Part shown: positions 16,260-24,722 of the stretch, piece after piece
Numbering within the stretch: position 1 is the first letter of the stretch
How the letters are laid out: each line of letters starts with the position of its first letter
Source of the DNA: an uncultured Prevotella sp.
Lineage (GTDB): Bacteria; Bacteroidota; Bacteroidia; Bacteroidales; Bacteroidaceae
Reading direction: 5' to 3'
NCBI GenBank assembly: GCA_900314455.1
Contig: OMVI01000112.1
Span: forward strand, 1 to 34,375
Length of the DNA stretch: 34,375 nt
The notes under the pieces: generated by a model
The model's database searches: none
Seen by the model: only the letters and a program-made list of their open reading frames with translations
What the model was told of the DNA's origin: nothing
Program-made: the position numbers and the translations under genes

Positions 16260-17111
16260 ATGCCTAACCGTTTCATTCTGCTGCTTGCTACTTTAATTAC
16301 TATGACATCAAATGTTATAGCCCAGGACTTTATGCTCACCCGTGAAGCTAATATCATGAGCGACTCTGACGAAATATCGCTGACGCGAATGCCTTATTTC
16401 TCTAGTAGTAGATGTGGTAAAGGGCTGCTATGGGATTTCACGGAATCTTCCACAAGCAAAAGACATTTCAACATTTGGCATCAGGTTGACACTGTAGGCA
16501 GGCATTTGCAACTTACGGACAGGGATATTACTTACTATCAAAATGCAAAAGATACTTTGCTTATCGTCAGCAAGGAGTCGCCATTATACAAGATAACATA
16601 CAACCTGCCGATATTAGCCATGAGCTATCCGTTTGCCTTTGGTGATTCTATTGATACTTATTTTGTTTACAACGATTTGGGACAATTGCGCTTCGTCCTC
16701 TCACCAGAATATCAAAATAACGGCAAGAAGGCAATATTTGGCTACGAATACCGTTATGATGATAGAGGGAACATAGTAAAGAAGTTCCTTCCGCAGTGCG
16801 GGTACATACAGTACTGGTACGACAATGACAACAGGCTGATTTATATGCAGGACGGACGCATGAGAGAAAAAGGTCTATACCGCTTCTACCTTTACGACAA
16901 ACTGTCACGGATTGTCGTCGAGGGAACGTGCACGTCATGCAACCGAGGAATAACGAAAATCGTGTATGACCTTCGTAACAATCCGCGATTGATACAATTC
17001 TCTGATGGTAGCCAGACAGAATATGTCTATTCGGCATTGGGAGAAAAATTGAAGACAATCTATAAGACTGCTATACCTAATATAACGAACTTGAGGGAGG
17101 TAAGTGTGTAA
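16260..17111 (+). CDS. YD-repeat (RHS-like) exported protein, apparently eroded
   Basis: Starting at 16260, the 283-residue product has a signal peptide (MPNRFILLLATLITMTSNVIA|QDF). A variable N-terminal region follows, including GLLWDF and ILAMSYPFAFGDS. Then comes a run of YD-type repeats: TYFVYNDLGQL, EYRYDDRGNIVKKFLP, YWYDNDNRLIYMQDGRM, FYLYDKLSRIVVEG, IVYDLRNNPRL, YVYSALGEKLKTIY. It stops shortly after that, without the RHS core and the variable C-terminal domain that long Bacteroidales homologues carry. From memory, such proteins have long additional sequence between the FAFGDS and TYFVYN blocks and after the CNRG block. This one may therefore have suffered in-frame internal deletions as well as C-terminal truncation. 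The open frame from 16197 adds 21 unlikely residues ahead of the promoter. Whether a functional protein is made is unclear. Confidence 0.6.
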   Translation: MPNRFILLLATLITMTSNVIAQDFMLTREANIMSDSDEISLTRMPYFSSSRCGKGLLWDFTESSTSKRHFNIWHQVDTVGRHLQLTDRDITYYQNAKDTLLIVSKESPLYKITYNLPILAMSYPFAFGDSIDTYFVYNDLGQLRFVLSPEYQNNGKKAIFGYEYRYDDRGNIVKKFLPQCGYIQYWYDNDNRLIYMQDGRMREKGLYRFYLYDKLSRIVVEGTCTSCNRGITKIVYDLRNNPRLIQFSDGSQTEYVYSALGEKLKTIYKTAIPNITNLREVSV

Positions 17112-17445
17112 GAAGATAAAGGATTTTAGCGACAATTTGAGACCGGACAATCTATAGACTATTTCGAAGAAGAAGATTTGGAAGATTTATGATGCATGGT
17201 AATTAGTATTCTTAGACAAGACGATTGGTTATGAATGTCCATACTTTTCGCCAGAGAATAAAATTCAAAATATAATTTCACATTGAAAACATAATTTATG
17301 TCTTATCGTTCATATAAAAACCTTATGAATATATTTCTTCTATTAGTAAGTGGTTTCGTGATGGAACAGTGGAAGATACATGAAAATGTAGACATTATTA
17401 TTGTTTTTGTAGATTAACAATTATATGCTTTTACCTCTCATACTA
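17112..17445 (+). other. Intergenic region, possible decayed end of the YD-repeat gene
   Basis: All three plus frames are broken by stops within short distances, and no RHS-core motif or gene is recognisable. The sequence becomes increasingly AT-rich toward the next promoter. It may be the decayed remainder of the truncated YD-repeat gene, but no homologous block could be read. Confidence 0.4.
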
Positions 17446-17477
17446 TTTGGCTATTTCACGGAAAAAAACTAATTTTG
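17446..17477 (+). promoter_or_regulatory. Consensus promoter for the lipoprotein-TPR-mtaB-GT2 operon
   Basis: TTTG (17446-17449), 20-nt spacer, TAATTTTG (17470-17477): a full match to the Bacteroidetes consensus. The -7 box ends 8 nt before the ATG at 17486. An upstream in-frame ATG at 17447 falls within the -33 element and cannot be transcribed from this promoter. Confidence 0.8.
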
Positions 17478-17485
17478 CACCTTGT

Positions 17486-18484
17486 ATGCAAAGTAAGCAA
17501 AAACGAAATACTCGAAATACGAACGGACTGCGTGCCATACTCAGTTTCATTCTGTGCGCCTTCGCTATTATTGCCGTACTCTCCGGCTGTTCAAAGAGCG
17601 CCGAGCAGAAGCAGGCTGAGCGCAAGGCAGAGGAAGCAAGGCAGCGCGCCACGGAGCAATCGGCATTCAAGATTGCCGTAACACCTACCCTCGACTGCCT
17701 CCCTTTGTTTCTGATGGCAGACAGCGGATTGTGCGACACGTCAAAGATTGACCTCCGCCTGAAGCTGTTCGATGCCCACGACGACATCGATACGGCTATT
17801 GTGGGTAGCAGCGTACAAGCTGCTGCAACCGAATTGGTGCGTGCCATCGACTTAAGCCGTAGTCATCACCTTCGCCTGAGACCCGTTGCCGTTACTCCGT
17901 TGCAGTGGACACTCGTCGGTAGTAAGGCCAACAAGATATTGAAACTGTCCGATTTGGGCAACCACATGATAGCCATGACGCGCTATTCAGCTACCGACTG
18001 GCTTACATCGTTGACCAAGAAGCGTGCGAAAACAGACTTCATAATCTTCAGCGCTCAGATAAACAGTGTGAAAACACGCCTGAAGATGATGGAAGACAGT
18101 GCCATGGATGCTGCATGGCTGCCCGAACCGCAGGCTACACAGGCGTTGAACCGTGGCAATGTGGTATTGGTTAAAAGCGATAAGGAAGGCCGCCACTTCG
18201 GAGTAATAGTATATGTGGAGCCCGGCGATGAAACAGCCGACAAGCGTGAGGCAGAGCTTCGTGAGTTCACGAATGCTTATAACCGTGCCGTCGACTTGAT
18301 AAACAAAAACGGACTAATGCACTACGCAGCGCTGATACAGAAGTACACCGGCGCTGACAATAAGACTATTGCCAAGCTGCCCGCCATAAAGTTCACTCAT
18401 GCCGAAGGACCTTCGCGCGCCGATATGCTTGCAGCCGAGAAGATAAGATTCCAAAAACATACTCCCAAGGTCAAAATACAATGA
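17486..18484 (+). CDS. Lipoprotein resembling an ABC substrate-binding protein
   Basis: The 332-residue product begins with a basic n-region, the hydrophobic stretch ILSFILCAFAIIAVL and the lipobox LSGC, so it should be lipid-anchored. A charged, helical linker (about 37-60, rich in E, K, Q, A, R) follows. The rest looks like a type-II periplasmic binding fold of the NMT1/SsuA kind: FKIAVTPTLDCLPLFLMADSG, then DIDTAIVGSS, and AMDAAWLPEPQA before the C-terminal lobe. No permease or ATPase gene is nearby, so it may be an orphan binder or a structural relative with another role. Its TGA overlaps the ATG of the TPR gene. The start is chosen because the promoter lies inside the longer frame beginning at 17447. 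Confidence 0.75.
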   Translation: MQSKQKRNTRNTNGLRAILSFILCAFAIIAVLSGCSKSAEQKQAERKAEEARQRATEQSAFKIAVTPTLDCLPLFLMADSGLCDTSKIDLRLKLFDAHDDIDTAIVGSSVQAAATELVRAIDLSRSHHLRLRPVAVTPLQWTLVGSKANKILKLSDLGNHMIAMTRYSATDWLTSLTKKRAKTDFIIFSAQINSVKTRLKMMEDSAMDAAWLPEPQATQALNRGNVVLVKSDKEGRHFGVIVYVEPGDETADKREAELREFTNAYNRAVDLINKNGLMHYAALIQKYTGADNKTIAKLPAIKFTHAEGPSRADMLAAEKIRFQKHTPKVKIQ

Positions 18485-20691
18485 TACAAGATACCATAGA
18501 CAACGCTATAAAACTCATCTTCAGTTATCACCTCGGAAAGGCGTTGCAGATCTTGCGTCCCTTGTTTGAAGAGCATCGCAAGCTTCGCGACACCGGTGAA
18601 ATGGAGGATATAGAGCTCACTTTCCGCACGATGCTGTCGTATATGAGGCAGAATGCCGACGACCCCGACCGTCAGCAGCTCTACGTGAGTTTGCTGAAAC
18701 GGACCTACTGCGTTGCCGCCGATCTCGACATTGCATGGCGTTGCCGCAACGTAGGGTTCTATGTGACGCAGTTCCAGAAGGCTGCCCATCTCAACATGTC
18801 GCGCGATTTCCTCCGCACTGTGCTCGAAACGTTCGTGTCGGACGTAGCCATGCTTTCGCTGGATACCACAGATGAGCATGACAACCGTGAGAGGGAACTC
18901 TACTCAAGACATCAAACCTTCATGGAACGGCTGTTCGCCTCGATTGTAGTCTCATGCCAATGGAAGGACGGAGATAGAAAGTTTTGGGAACAGTTGCTTG
19001 TGTCTCCAACCATCGATTCTTCCGATGCCCTTGTCATTGTATCAGCTATCACACTGAGTGCGATGAACCAGTTCGACATGAACAAGTTACGTGTACTTGC
19101 TGGTGTATATCTTTCGGCTACGGACACAGCACTGAAGGAGCGTGCACTGATAGGTTTCGTATTCTCAGTCGATGTCGATGCGTCGTTTGTATATGCCGAA
19201 GAAGTCAGCCTTGTGGAACAGGTTACGAGCGCAGCGAACGCAGCTCGCGAGCTGCTTGAGCTTCAGAAGCAGATAGTATATTGTATAAACGCAGGCCGGG
19301 ATACGCAGAAGATAAACGAGGAGATAATGCCCGACCTGACCAGGAACGCCCCGTTCCGTGTCAATATCAATGGCATGATAGAGGAGAAGGACTACGACCG
19401 CATGCAGGAAATACTTCATCCCGATGCCGACGACAAGGCTATGGACGCCATTGAACAGTCGGTTCAGAAGATTGCCGACATGCAGCGCCAGGGTGCCGAC
19501 ATATATTTCGGTGGCTTTTCGCAGATGAAACGGTTCCCGTTCTTTAGTGAGGCATCCAACTGGTTCGTGCCTTTTCGCCTCGAGCATCCAGCACTTGCCG
19601 ATGTAAGACGCAAACTTGGCAAAAGCTCTTTCTTGCAAGTCATGCTGACACGCTCATCGTTCTGCGAGTCCGACAAGTATTCGTTTGTTCTTGCTGTCTC
19701 GACGATTATCGACCGAATGCCTCCAAACATGCGTGAGATGATGACTTCGGCAGAGGCTGCCGGAATAGAAATCCCGAGGGAAGAGGCGACACAGCCGGCC
19801 TTCATCCGCCGTATGTACTTGCAAGATTTGTACCGTTTCTTCAATCTTCACCCGCAGCGTGCCGATGTCGTAAATCCGTTTGCTATGGCGAAGGACAATA
19901 AAAACGCAATGGGCGACAGGTCATTCTTCTTTATGAACGGACTGTTATCGGAGAATGAAATCGACCGTTATCGTCCTGACCTGGCAGTCTTCCTGCACGA
20001 CCAGAAGCGTTATGACGACCTCCTACTCTTGCTACAGATATTCTCGGAGAAGCAGCGCCGAACATTGACATACTTACTTCTGCGTGGCAGATGCATGCTT
20101 CGGAATGCGCAATATGCTGAAGCTGTCGAATACTTCGACAAGGCATTGAAGAAAGATAGCAACAATGAGATGGCACTGCGGAGTCTCGCCCGTTCGGCAA
20201 TGCTTAGCAATAAGTTCGACATAGCTGACAAGGCATACGCCAATTTGCTTCAATTACATTCCGGGAACAAGGCTTTCCTCGTTGGCAGAAGCATAGCTTT
20301 GTTCAATCAGGAAAAGGACAAAGAGGCATCCGAGTTGGTCTATGAGGCTGACTATCGTTATCCTAACGATGCTGAAGTACGCCGGATTAAGGCGTGGATG
20401 TACCTCTATCAGCTAAAACCGGCTGAGGCATTGAAGGAATATGAGGCCCTGACAAGCGGCTCTCCCCTACCCGACGACTATCTGAACATGGGATATGCGC
20501 TGTGGGCAAGCGGTAATCTGGGAGGAGCCGGCAAGGCTTTCATTAAGTTTGTGAAGCTTAAGCCCGGACAAGATATATTTAATGAGTTTAACAGCGACCA
20601 GCGATTATTGGCTAAATATAATATTAGTGAAGACGATATGTACCTTATGGAGGAGCTCGTCGATAATGAAAACGAGGAGGACGGAGAATGA
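18481..20691 (+). CDS. Tetratricopeptide-repeat protein
   Basis: This is a 736-residue protein without signal peptide or membrane segment, so presumably cytosolic. The N-terminal two thirds are helical and not recognised. The C-terminal part (about 520-700) contains several 34-residue TPR units, for example TYLLLRGRCMLRNAQYAEAVEYFDKALKKDS, ALRSLARSAMLSNKFDIADKAYANLLQ, YLNMGYALWASGNLGGAGKAFIKFVKLKPG. The tail is very acidic (ENEEDGE). TPRs bind protein partners, which here are unknown. It is joined to the lipoprotein gene by an ATGA overlap (18481-18484) and to mtaB by another (20688-20691), so translation of all three is probably coupled. Confidence 0.85.
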   Translation: MIQDTIDNAIKLIFSYHLGKALQILRPLFEEHRKLRDTGEMEDIELTFRTMLSYMRQNADDPDRQQLYVSLLKRTYCVAADLDIAWRCRNVGFYVTQFQKAAHLNMSRDFLRTVLETFVSDVAMLSLDTTDEHDNRERELYSRHQTFMERLFASIVVSCQWKDGDRKFWEQLLVSPTIDSSDALVIVSAITLSAMNQFDMNKLRVLAGVYLSATDTALKERALIGFVFSVDVDASFVYAEEVSLVEQVTSAANAARELLELQKQIVYCINAGRDTQKINEEIMPDLTRNAPFRVNINGMIEEKDYDRMQEILHPDADDKAMDAIEQSVQKIADMQRQGADIYFGGFSQMKRFPFFSEASNWFVPFRLEHPALADVRRKLGKSSFLQVMLTRSSFCESDKYSFVLAVSTIIDRMPPNMREMMTSAEAAGIEIPREEATQPAFIRRMYLQDLYRFFNLHPQRADVVNPFAMAKDNKNAMGDRSFFFMNGLLSENEIDRYRPDLAVFLHDQKRYDDLLLLLQIFSEKQRRTLTYLLLRGRCMLRNAQYAEAVEYFDKALKKDSNNEMALRSLARSAMLSNKFDIADKAYANLLQLHSGNKAFLVGRSIALFNQEKDKEASELVYEADYRYPNDAEVRRIKAWMYLYQLKPAEALKEYEALTSGSPLPDDYLNMGYALWASGNLGGAGKAFIKFVKLKPGQDIFNEFNSDQRLLAKYNISEDDMYLMEELVDNENEEDGE

Positions 20692-22013
20692 GCAGTAACA
20701 CATTGATGGGCAAAACAGCACGCTACTATACGCTGGGCTGCAAGCTGAACTTCTCCGAGACGAGTTCCTTCCAGCGTCAACTCGAAAACCTTGGAGTAAC
20801 TGACGCCGACGAGGGACAGCCAGCCGACATCTGTATCATAAACACCTGTTCCGTAACGGGTGAGGCTGACCATAAGTGCAGACAGATAATTCACCGCATG
20901 GTGCGTGAGAATCCCGATGCGTTTATTGTCGTTACGGGATGCTATGCACAGCTTGAGGCACCTGAGGTTGCCGCTATTACCGGTGTCAGTCTTGTACTTG
21001 GCTCCAACGAGAAGGCTTCGCTCATTGACTATGTGACGCGAAACTTCGAGACAGGGACGGCACTCCACAAATATCATAATGTTAAGACACGTGACATAAG
21101 GACGTTCCAGCCGTCGTGCTCACGTGGCAACCGAACACGCTATTTCCTAAAAGTTCAGGACGGATGCAACTACTTTTGCACCTACTGCACTATACCGTAC
21201 GCACGTGGTTTCTCACGCAATCCATCGATAGCGTCGCTTGTTGAACAGGCTGAGCAGGCCGCACGGGAAGGCGGAAAGGAAATTGTGCTGACAGGAGTGA
21301 ATATCGGTGACTTCGGAGAGACTACCGGCGAGAAGTTCATTGACCTCGTCAAGGCTCTCGATAAAGTTGAGGGCATTAAGCGTTTCCGCATCTCCAGCCT
21401 TGAGCCGGACTTGGTAAGCGATGAGCTAATAGACTATTGCGCTCACAGCCGTGCGTTTATGCCACACTTCCACATACCTCTTCAGAGTGGTTCCGACGAA
21501 GTGCTGCGGCTCATGCACCGACGTTACGACACGAAGTTGTTTGCCCATAAGATTAACCTTATCAAGCAACTGATGCCCGATGCCTTTATAGGCGTTGACG
21601 TTATGGTTGGTTGCCGTGGTGAGAAACCGGAATATTTCGAAGATTCCTATCACTTCCTCGACAGTCTGCCGGTGACACAGCTGCATGTCTTCCCTTACAG
21701 TGAGCGCCCGGGAACGAGTGCGTTGCGAATACCATATATAGTAGACCCGAAGGAGAAGAAACTGAGGACTCACCGCCTTCTGCAATTGTCGGCTTCGAAG
21801 ACAAAGAGCTTCTATGAGGCACACGTTGGCAAAGAGGCTGACGTTCTCTTTGAGCATGCCCCCGAAGGAAAGCCAATGCACGGGTTTACAAGTAATTACA
21901 TAAGAGTAGAATTGCCACCGGAACAGGCTTCGCCGGAGCTCGACAATGTCATAAAGCATGTTACCCTCGGACCTATGAACGAAGAGGGAACGGCACTAAC
22001 AGCAACGATATGA
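20688..22013 (+). CDS. mtaB: tRNA t6A37 methylthiotransferase
   Basis: MtaB is a radical SAM enzyme that turns t6A at tRNA position 37 into ms2t6A. The 441-residue protein has the methylthiotransferase N-terminal domain with three cluster cysteines, C18 (TLGCKLN), C54 (INTCSVT) and C85 (TGCYAQ). The radical SAM motif CNYFCTYC follows (C160, C164, C167), with the downstream block IPYARGFSRNPS. A GVDVMVGCRGE block and a C-terminal TRAM-like region complete the family layout. KLN after the first Cys and the overall pattern fit MtaB better than MiaB or RimO. Its substrate modification is begun by TsaD, encoded 1.7 kb away. It sits within an ATGA-coupled operon. Confidence 0.92.
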   Translation: MSSNTLMGKTARYYTLGCKLNFSETSSFQRQLENLGVTDADEGQPADICIINTCSVTGEADHKCRQIIHRMVRENPDAFIVVTGCYAQLEAPEVAAITGVSLVLGSNEKASLIDYVTRNFETGTALHKYHNVKTRDIRTFQPSCSRGNRTRYFLKVQDGCNYFCTYCTIPYARGFSRNPSIASLVEQAEQAAREGGKEIVLTGVNIGDFGETTGEKFIDLVKALDKVEGIKRFRISSLEPDLVSDELIDYCAHSRAFMPHFHIPLQSGSDEVLRLMHRRYDTKLFAHKINLIKQLMPDAFIGVDVMVGCRGEKPEYFEDSYHFLDSLPVTQLHVFPYSERPGTSALRIPYIVDPKEKKLRTHRLLQLSASKTKSFYEAHVGKEADVLFEHAPEGKPMHGFTSNYIRVELPPEQASPELDNVIKHVTLGPMNEEGTALTATI

Positions 22014-23041
22014 GAACAGCAATAGTAATACTCAACTGGAACGGGCAAAAGATGCTTGCCCAATACTTGCCAACGGTGATTGAATACAGTCGTGATGAGG
22101 CTGACATTATCGTTGCCGACAATGCATCGACGGACGGTTCCATGGAGTGGCTTAAGAAGGAATTCCCGAAGGTAAGACAGATTATTCTCGACGAGAACTA
22201 TGGCTTTGCCGATGGCTACAATCGTGCATTGAAGCAGGTCGACGCAGAGTATTACGTGCTTTTGAACTCTGATGTGGAGGTTACCCACCACTGGCTGACA
22301 CCGCTCATTGAAGAGATGGACGCGCATAAGGAAATCGCCGCATGCCAGCCGAAGCTGTTGTCGCTTCACGACCGTGATGCTTTCGAGTATGCGGGAGCGG
22401 CCGGTGGATATATTGACAAGTATGGTTATCCATTCTGCCGTGGACGTGTCTTCGATACAGTGGAGGACGATAACGGTCAGTATGATAATGCTCAGGAAAT
22501 TCTTTGGGCAACCGGTGCATGTCTTGTTGTGCGTTCTGAGGACTATTGGAAGGCTGGCGGACTCGACGGAAGGTTCTTTGCCCATAACGAGGAGATTGAC
22601 TTGTGCTGGCGGTTGCATATCATGGGCAGACAGATATGGTGCTTCCCCGAAAGCGAAGTGTATCATCTGGGTGGTGGAACGCTGCCGAAGTCGAAACCTA
22701 TGAAGACGTTCCTGAACTTCAGGAACAACCTCACGATGCTGTATAAGAACTTGCCCGACAGCGATTTGAAGCATGTCATGAGGGTCCGTTGGTTCCTTGA
22801 CTATCTCGCTGCGTTCGAGACTTTGATTTTAAATCGTAAGCTTGGCGACTTCAAGGCTATTTTCCGTGCAAGGTATGCCTTCAAGAACTGGCGGCATGAA
22901 TTCGATAAAGACAGACAGAAAATCCGTAAGATTGCTGCTGAAAGTGGTAGTACGGACGGCCGTAGCATGATTAGCATTCTACGTGAATACTATCTCCGCG
23001 GTCATAAAAAGTATTCCGATTTCCCCGACACGGGCGTTTAG
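22010..23041 (+). CDS. Family 2 glycosyltransferase
   Basis: The 343-residue protein has a GT-A fold: AIVILNWNG at the N-terminus, VADNASTDGS, NYGFADGYNRAL, and the DXD-like NSDVEV that binds the metal and nucleotide sugar. ATGACLVVRSEDYWKAGGLDGRFFAHNEEIDLCWR carries the acceptor-side ED/E block. The arrangement is typical of rhamnosyl- or other surface-glycan transferases in the WbbL-like group. The C-terminal 100 residues are basic and could contact the membrane. The start overlaps the mtaB stop by 4 nt. Donor and acceptor are unknown; no other glycan genes adjoin, though manC is 8 kb away. Confidence 0.9.
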   Translation: MRTAIVILNWNGQKMLAQYLPTVIEYSRDEADIIVADNASTDGSMEWLKKEFPKVRQIILDENYGFADGYNRALKQVDAEYYVLLNSDVEVTHHWLTPLIEEMDAHKEIAACQPKLLSLHDRDAFEYAGAAGGYIDKYGYPFCRGRVFDTVEDDNGQYDNAQEILWATGACLVVRSEDYWKAGGLDGRFFAHNEEIDLCWRLHIMGRQIWCFPESEVYHLGGGTLPKSKPMKTFLNFRNNLTMLYKNLPDSDLKHVMRVRWFLDYLAAFETLILNRKLGDFKAIFRARYAFKNWRHEFDKDRQKIRKIAAESGSTDGRSMISILREYYLRGHKKYSDFPDTGV

Positions 23042-23070
23042 AAAGTTGGTGAATACAAAAGATTATAAAT

Positions 23071-23122
23071 AAAAAATGCCCAATTGTAATCCAAAGCATG
23101 AACTTTGAATCGCAATTGGGCA
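23071..23122 (-). terminator. Terminator of the map-tsaD-pncC operon
   Basis: A 10-bp stem pairs 23077-23086 with 23113-23122, with an inner CAAAG/CTTTG stem. On the minus strand it runs into TTTTTT. It lies between two convergent transcripts, so it may also slow plus-strand transcription, but that side lacks a T-run. Confidence 0.8.
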
Positions 23123-23141
23123 AATTCCTATTTGATTTCAG

Positions 23142-23648
23142 TTAGATTTCGTCTTCCTTGATGTTTTCCTTCAGGAAATCAAGGAACAAGCGCATAGCTT
23201 TGTTGGTAGCAATGGCGAGGTTGATGTCACGACCGAAATCCTCGGTCAACTTGAAAGTTCTGACATCATCAGCACTGCCGTATCCAAGCCAGATGGTGCC
23301 GACAGGTATTTCCTTCGTGCCACCACCGGGGCCGGCGATACCTGTTGCTGAAATGGCGAAGTCGACATTCAGGGACTTGATGGCACCGAGTACCATTTCC
23401 CTTGCCACCTCTTCGCAAACGGCAGTCTGCTCTTCGAGAACCTGATGGTCGACATGCAGGAGTTTCTCTTTTATCTCGTTGGTATAGGAAATAATACCAC
23501 CCTTATAGTAGTTGCTTGCTCCCGGTATGGCAATTATTGCCTCGCCAATCCTTCCTCCGGTACAGCTTTCAGCGGTTCCGACGGTCAGACCTGAGGCATA
23601 AAGCATATCGCCGATTTGGCGTGAGATTATTTTGCTTTCGAATTCCAT
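23142..23648 (-). CDS. pncC: Nicotinamide-nucleotide amidohydrolase (CinA C-terminal domain protein)
   Basis: The 168-residue protein is a stand-alone CinA C-terminal (CinA_C/PncC) domain. It converts nicotinamide mononucleotide to nicotinic acid mononucleotide, recycling NAD breakdown products. Visible blocks are TVGTAESCTGGRIGEAI (the ESCTGG motif at 27-32), GGIISYTNEIKEKLL, and AISATGIAGPGGGTKEIPVGTIWLG. The N-terminal MoCF-like domain of full CinA is absent, as in E. coli PncC. It lies 39 nt after tsaD on the same strand and is followed by the operon terminator. Confidence 0.93.
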   Translation of the reverse strand: MEFESKIISRQIGDMLYASGLTVGTAESCTGGRIGEAIIAIPGASNYYKGGIISYTNEIKEKLLHVDHQVLEEQTAVCEEVAREMVLGAIKSLNVDFAISATGIAGPGGGTKEIPVGTIWLGYGSADDVRTFKLTEDFGRDINLAIATNKAMRLFLDFLKENIKEDEI

Positions 23649-23687
23649 TATTGATTGAAGTCTGTTTATTAAGTTGTGTGTATGGCA

Positions 23688-24713
23688 TTACTGAAAAGTG
23701 ACCTTCGAAAAGGCTGGCAGGCTAATGTCTGCAAAGTCGCCGTCGCGATACTTGAACGTACCGACGCAGGCAATCATGGCTGCGTTATCTGTGGTATAGC
23801 TGAACTTTGGAATGTAAATTGTCCAACCATAACGCTTCGCATGGTCGCGGAATGCCTCGCGGAGGACAGAGTTCGCACTCACTCCACCTGCTACGGCGAC
23901 ATGCTTGATGCCCGTCTCCTTGACAGCAATGCGAAGTTTCTTCATCAGAATGTCAACAATCGTATACTCGAGGGATGCTGCAAGGTCTTCCTTGTGATGC
24001 TCCACGAAGTCCTTATCTTCCTTTACCCACTTCTGAAGACTGTAAAGGAACGATGTCTTCAGTCCCGAAAACGAATAATTAAGTCCCGGAATGTGAGGCT
24101 CAGAGAATTTGAATGCCTTCGGATTGCCGTTCTTTCCGAGTTTGTCGATTATAGGTCCGCCCGGATATCCGAGTCCCATGACCTTTGAGCACTTGTCGAT
24201 TGCCTCACCGGCAGCATCGTCGATGGTTTGTCCAAGTACCAGCATGTCGTTGTAGGCATTGACTTTCACAATCTGACTGTTGCCGCCTGAGACAAGAAGA
24301 CAGATGAATGGGAACGGCGGCATGTGGTTGTCGTCGTCGCTTTCCTTTATGAAGTGTGCCATGACATGTCCCTGAAGGTGGTTGACATCAATAAGAGGAA
24401 TGTCCAAAGCACGTGCAAAACCCTTTGCGAAACTTGTGCCTACAAGCAGTGAGCCCATGAGTCCCGGACCGCGGGTGAAAGCCACTGCCGACAGTTGCTC
24501 TTTCGTTATGCCGGCGCGTTTGATAGCCTGGTCGACAACAGGGACAACGTTCTGCTGGTGGGCCCGTGAGGCAAGCTCAGGTACAACACCACCATAAGCA
24601 CGGTGGACGTCCTGCGATGCTGTTACGTTGCTCAGTATTACTCCGTTGCGGAGAACAGCTGCCGACGTGTCATCGCATGAGGACTCTATGCCCAATATAT
24701 AAATATCTTTCAT
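23688..24713 (-). CDS. tsaD: tRNA N6-adenosine threonylcarbamoyltransferase
   Basis: TsaD (Kae1/YgjD) transfers the threonylcarbamoyl group to A37 of tRNAs that read ANN codons. The 341-residue protein starts with ILGIESSCDDTSAAV and contains the metal-binding HLQGH (H112, H116). Also present are TRGPGLMGSLLVG, LLVSGGNSQI, DDAAGEAIDKCSKVMGLGYPGGP and VAGGVSANSVLRE, all hallmarks of the family. It lies between map (9-nt gap) and pncC. The product is required for ms2t6A formation by MtaB, whose gene is in the neighbouring convergent operon. Confidence 0.97.
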   Translation of the reverse strand: MKDIYILGIESSCDDTSAAVLRNGVILSNVTASQDVHRAYGGVVPELASRAHQQNVVPVVDQAIKRAGITKEQLSAVAFTRGPGLMGSLLVGTSFAKGFARALDIPLIDVNHLQGHVMAHFIKESDDDNHMPPFPFICLLVSGGNSQIVKVNAYNDMLVLGQTIDDAAGEAIDKCSKVMGLGYPGGPIIDKLGKNGNPKAFKFSEPHIPGLNYSFSGLKTSFLYSLQKWVKEDKDFVEHHKEDLAASLEYTIVDILMKKLRIAVKETGIKHVAVAGGVSANSVLREAFRDHAKRYGWTIYIPKFSYTTDNAAMIACVGTFKYRDGDFADISLPAFSKVTFQ

Positions 24714-24722
24714 GATTACTGT

